Shown here piece by piece: positions 4,748-5,617 of a stretch of DNA of 5,617 nt. Below the pieces are notes generated by a model. That model searched no databases. It was given only the letters and a program-made list of their open reading frames with translations, and was not told the DNA's origin. Source of the DNA: Methanoregula sp. Lineage in GTDB: Archaea; Halobacteriota; Methanomicrobia; Methanomicrobiales; Methanospirillaceae. The translations under genes were made by a program, and so were the position numbers. Positions within the stretch are counted from its first letter, which is position 1. Every line of letters starts with the position of its first letter. Location: the NCBI GenBank assembly GCA_026394635.1, contig JAPKXV010000132.1:1-5617 (forward strand), in the 5' to 3' direction.

Positions 4748-4776
4748 AAATTTCTGCTGAATGGCAATCTCCATGA
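4714..4776 (+). pseudogene. Out-of-frame remainder of the Trypco1-like C-terminus
   Basis: After an in-frame TGA at 4711-4713, this frame reads on to YRIETATIKISAEWQSP and stops at TGA 4774-4776. Its final ATIKISAEW looks like the closing strand of Trypco1-like proteins. The stop overlaps the protease ATG as ATGA (4773-4776), a common arrangement for coupled genes, which suggests that this was once the true end of the upstream gene. Joining it to the 4526 frame needs a net loss of one base (or a 3n+1 deletion) between about 4714 and 4744. Confidence 0.45.
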
Positions 4777-5617
4777 TTTTTGATCTTAAGAATCTTCAGG
4801 ATTATACGGTAAAAATCCTGGATCCAAATGATGAGTCTATTGTCGGAACTGGCTTTTTCTTCCATCCCGATGGATACATACTCACTTGTTATCACGTTAT
4901 TGAACCCATTTTGAACAAACAAAAGGATAGCACCTCAAGCGACCTTTTTCAGATTTCATTAAATCGTAGACCTGAAAAAATTGAGGCCTCACTTATTCAT
5001 GAATATTCTTTCAAAGATGCAGATATTGCGGTTTTAAAAATCAAAGAAAATTCAATCGAATCTGAATTAATTCGGTACCTCCCATTGGAAATTCATGATG
5101 AGCGATGGAATTCAACTTTCGAAAAAATTACATGTTTTGGATATCCACAAGGTTCCTTCATTGAGCAAGGAATCCAAGCATCTGGCGAAATTTCTGGGAC
5201 TGCGAACCTCGACAATCATTCGGTTTTTCAAGTTGGCGGATTTGGGATTAAAGAAATAAGTCCCGGATATAGTGGAAGCCCTGTGATCTGTTTCCGAACA
5301 AAAAAAGTAATTGGCCTAATTAATGCGACATATAAAAAACAGGAAAATTTAGCTTTCTTCATTTCACTTTCAAATATAATTAAACATTGGGAAAAAAATT
5401 GGATAGAAATAATAGAGTTCCATGATGTTTACAGAAAAATTCGGAAAGAAATTTCTTCAGAATCTGATCGGCTTCTTCAAGAAAAGTTACAGAAATCTCC
5501 ATTTATTTCTCTTGGTTTGCAACGGGGCGATATACCGAAAAAAAAGAAAACGGTTCACGAAGAACATTTAATCCGAAAAAATGACAATCGAAAATTTATC
5601 CACCAACGCGAGTGGCA
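4773..5617 (+). CDS. Trypsin-like serine protease of a probable conflict system, N-terminal part (runs off right edge)
   Basis: At least 281 codons remain open to the window edge. Residues about 8-205 form a chymotrypsin/HtrA-type protease domain. It shows GTGFFFHPDGYILTCYHVI with catalytic H41, then KDADIAVLKI with D84, GYPQGSF with the expected glycine turn, and EISPGYSGSPVI with nucleophile S167 in a G-x-S-G-S-P motif. The triad is complete, so it should be active. There is no signal peptide, so it acts in the cytoplasm, as expected when proteolysis is triggered inside the cell. From about 210 a charged, probably helical region follows (YRKIRKEISSESDRLLQEKL) and then a basic stretch. This looks like a linker to further domains outside the window. 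ATG 4773 forms ATGA with the relic frame upstream. ATG 4761 is in frame and also possible. The gene is AT-rich, unlike the left part of the window. Confidence 0.88.
   Translation, partial: MIFDLKNLQDYTVKILDPNDESIVGTGFFFHPDGYILTCYHVIEPILNKQKDSTSSDLFQISLNRRPEKIEASLIHEYSFKDADIAVLKIKENSIESELIRYLPLEIHDERWNSTFEKITCFGYPQGSFIEQGIQASGEISGTANLDNHSVFQVGGFGIKEISPGYSGSPVICFRTKKVIGLINATYKKQENLAFFISLSNIIKHWEKNWIEIIEFHDVYRKIRKEISSESDRLLQEKLQKSPFISLGLQRGDIPKKKKTVHEEHLIRKNDNRKFIHQREW

Noticed and set aside
4501..4922. Minus-strand frames opposite the Trypco1-like and protease genes (4501-4767 and 4722-4922)
   Set aside because: They are antisense to better-supported genes and encode nothing recognisable.

Overview
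The window looks like a piece of a methanogenic archaeal chromosome, most likely order Methanomicrobiales (Methanoregula/Methanosphaerula-like). This is an inference. It rests on archaeal-style TATA boxes about 26 bases before expected transcript starts, on likely leaderless genes, and on families common in methanogens: a COG4741 endonuclease-like protein, a short flavin-binding split-barrel protein, and a DUF2779 nuclease with a Cas4-like front half. No rRNA, tRNA or CRISPR array is visible.

Left part (1-1671), all minus strand. From right to left it holds a DEDDh-type DnaQ-like exonuclease (1090-1671), a poly-T terminator, a decayed fragment of a second COG4741-type gene (core 977-1032), a PNPOx-like flavoprotein (501-899), another poly-T region, and the start of an apparently intact COG4741 endonuclease-like gene that runs off the left edge (1-239). 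The fragment and the edge gene share nine consecutive identical residues encoded with only synonymous differences. This is clear evidence of a paralogue that later broke.

Middle (1757-3812), plus strand. A GC-rich DUF2779 gene (1757-3214) is divergent from the exonuclease. It appears to combine a Cas4/AddB-like PD-(D/E)XK nuclease with four cysteines and an RNase H-fold DEDDy-type exonuclease domain. It is followed by a HicB antitoxin/HicA toxin pair (3386-3812) whose genes overlap, with hicB preceded by a TATA box placed for a leaderless mRNA. Similar GC-rich hairpin elements lie on both sides of hicBA.

Right part (3813-5617). A gene-free stretch of about 700 bases holds many small hairpins, one long-range stem and a G-tract cluster. 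Base composition then shifts sharply to AT-rich near 4410. The AT-rich part carries a promoter, a short gene resembling the trypsin-co-occurring domain Trypco1 (4526-4747), and a cytoplasmic trypsin-like serine protease with a full His-Asp-Ser triad that runs off the right edge (4773-5617). Trypco1 proteins accompany such proteases in NTPase-centred conflict systems, so this is probably the edge of a horizontally acquired defence island. The Trypco1 gene looks internally deleted and frameshifted: its expected C-terminal strand sits in another frame and ends in an ATGA overlap with the protease start. This module is the most interesting content of the window.
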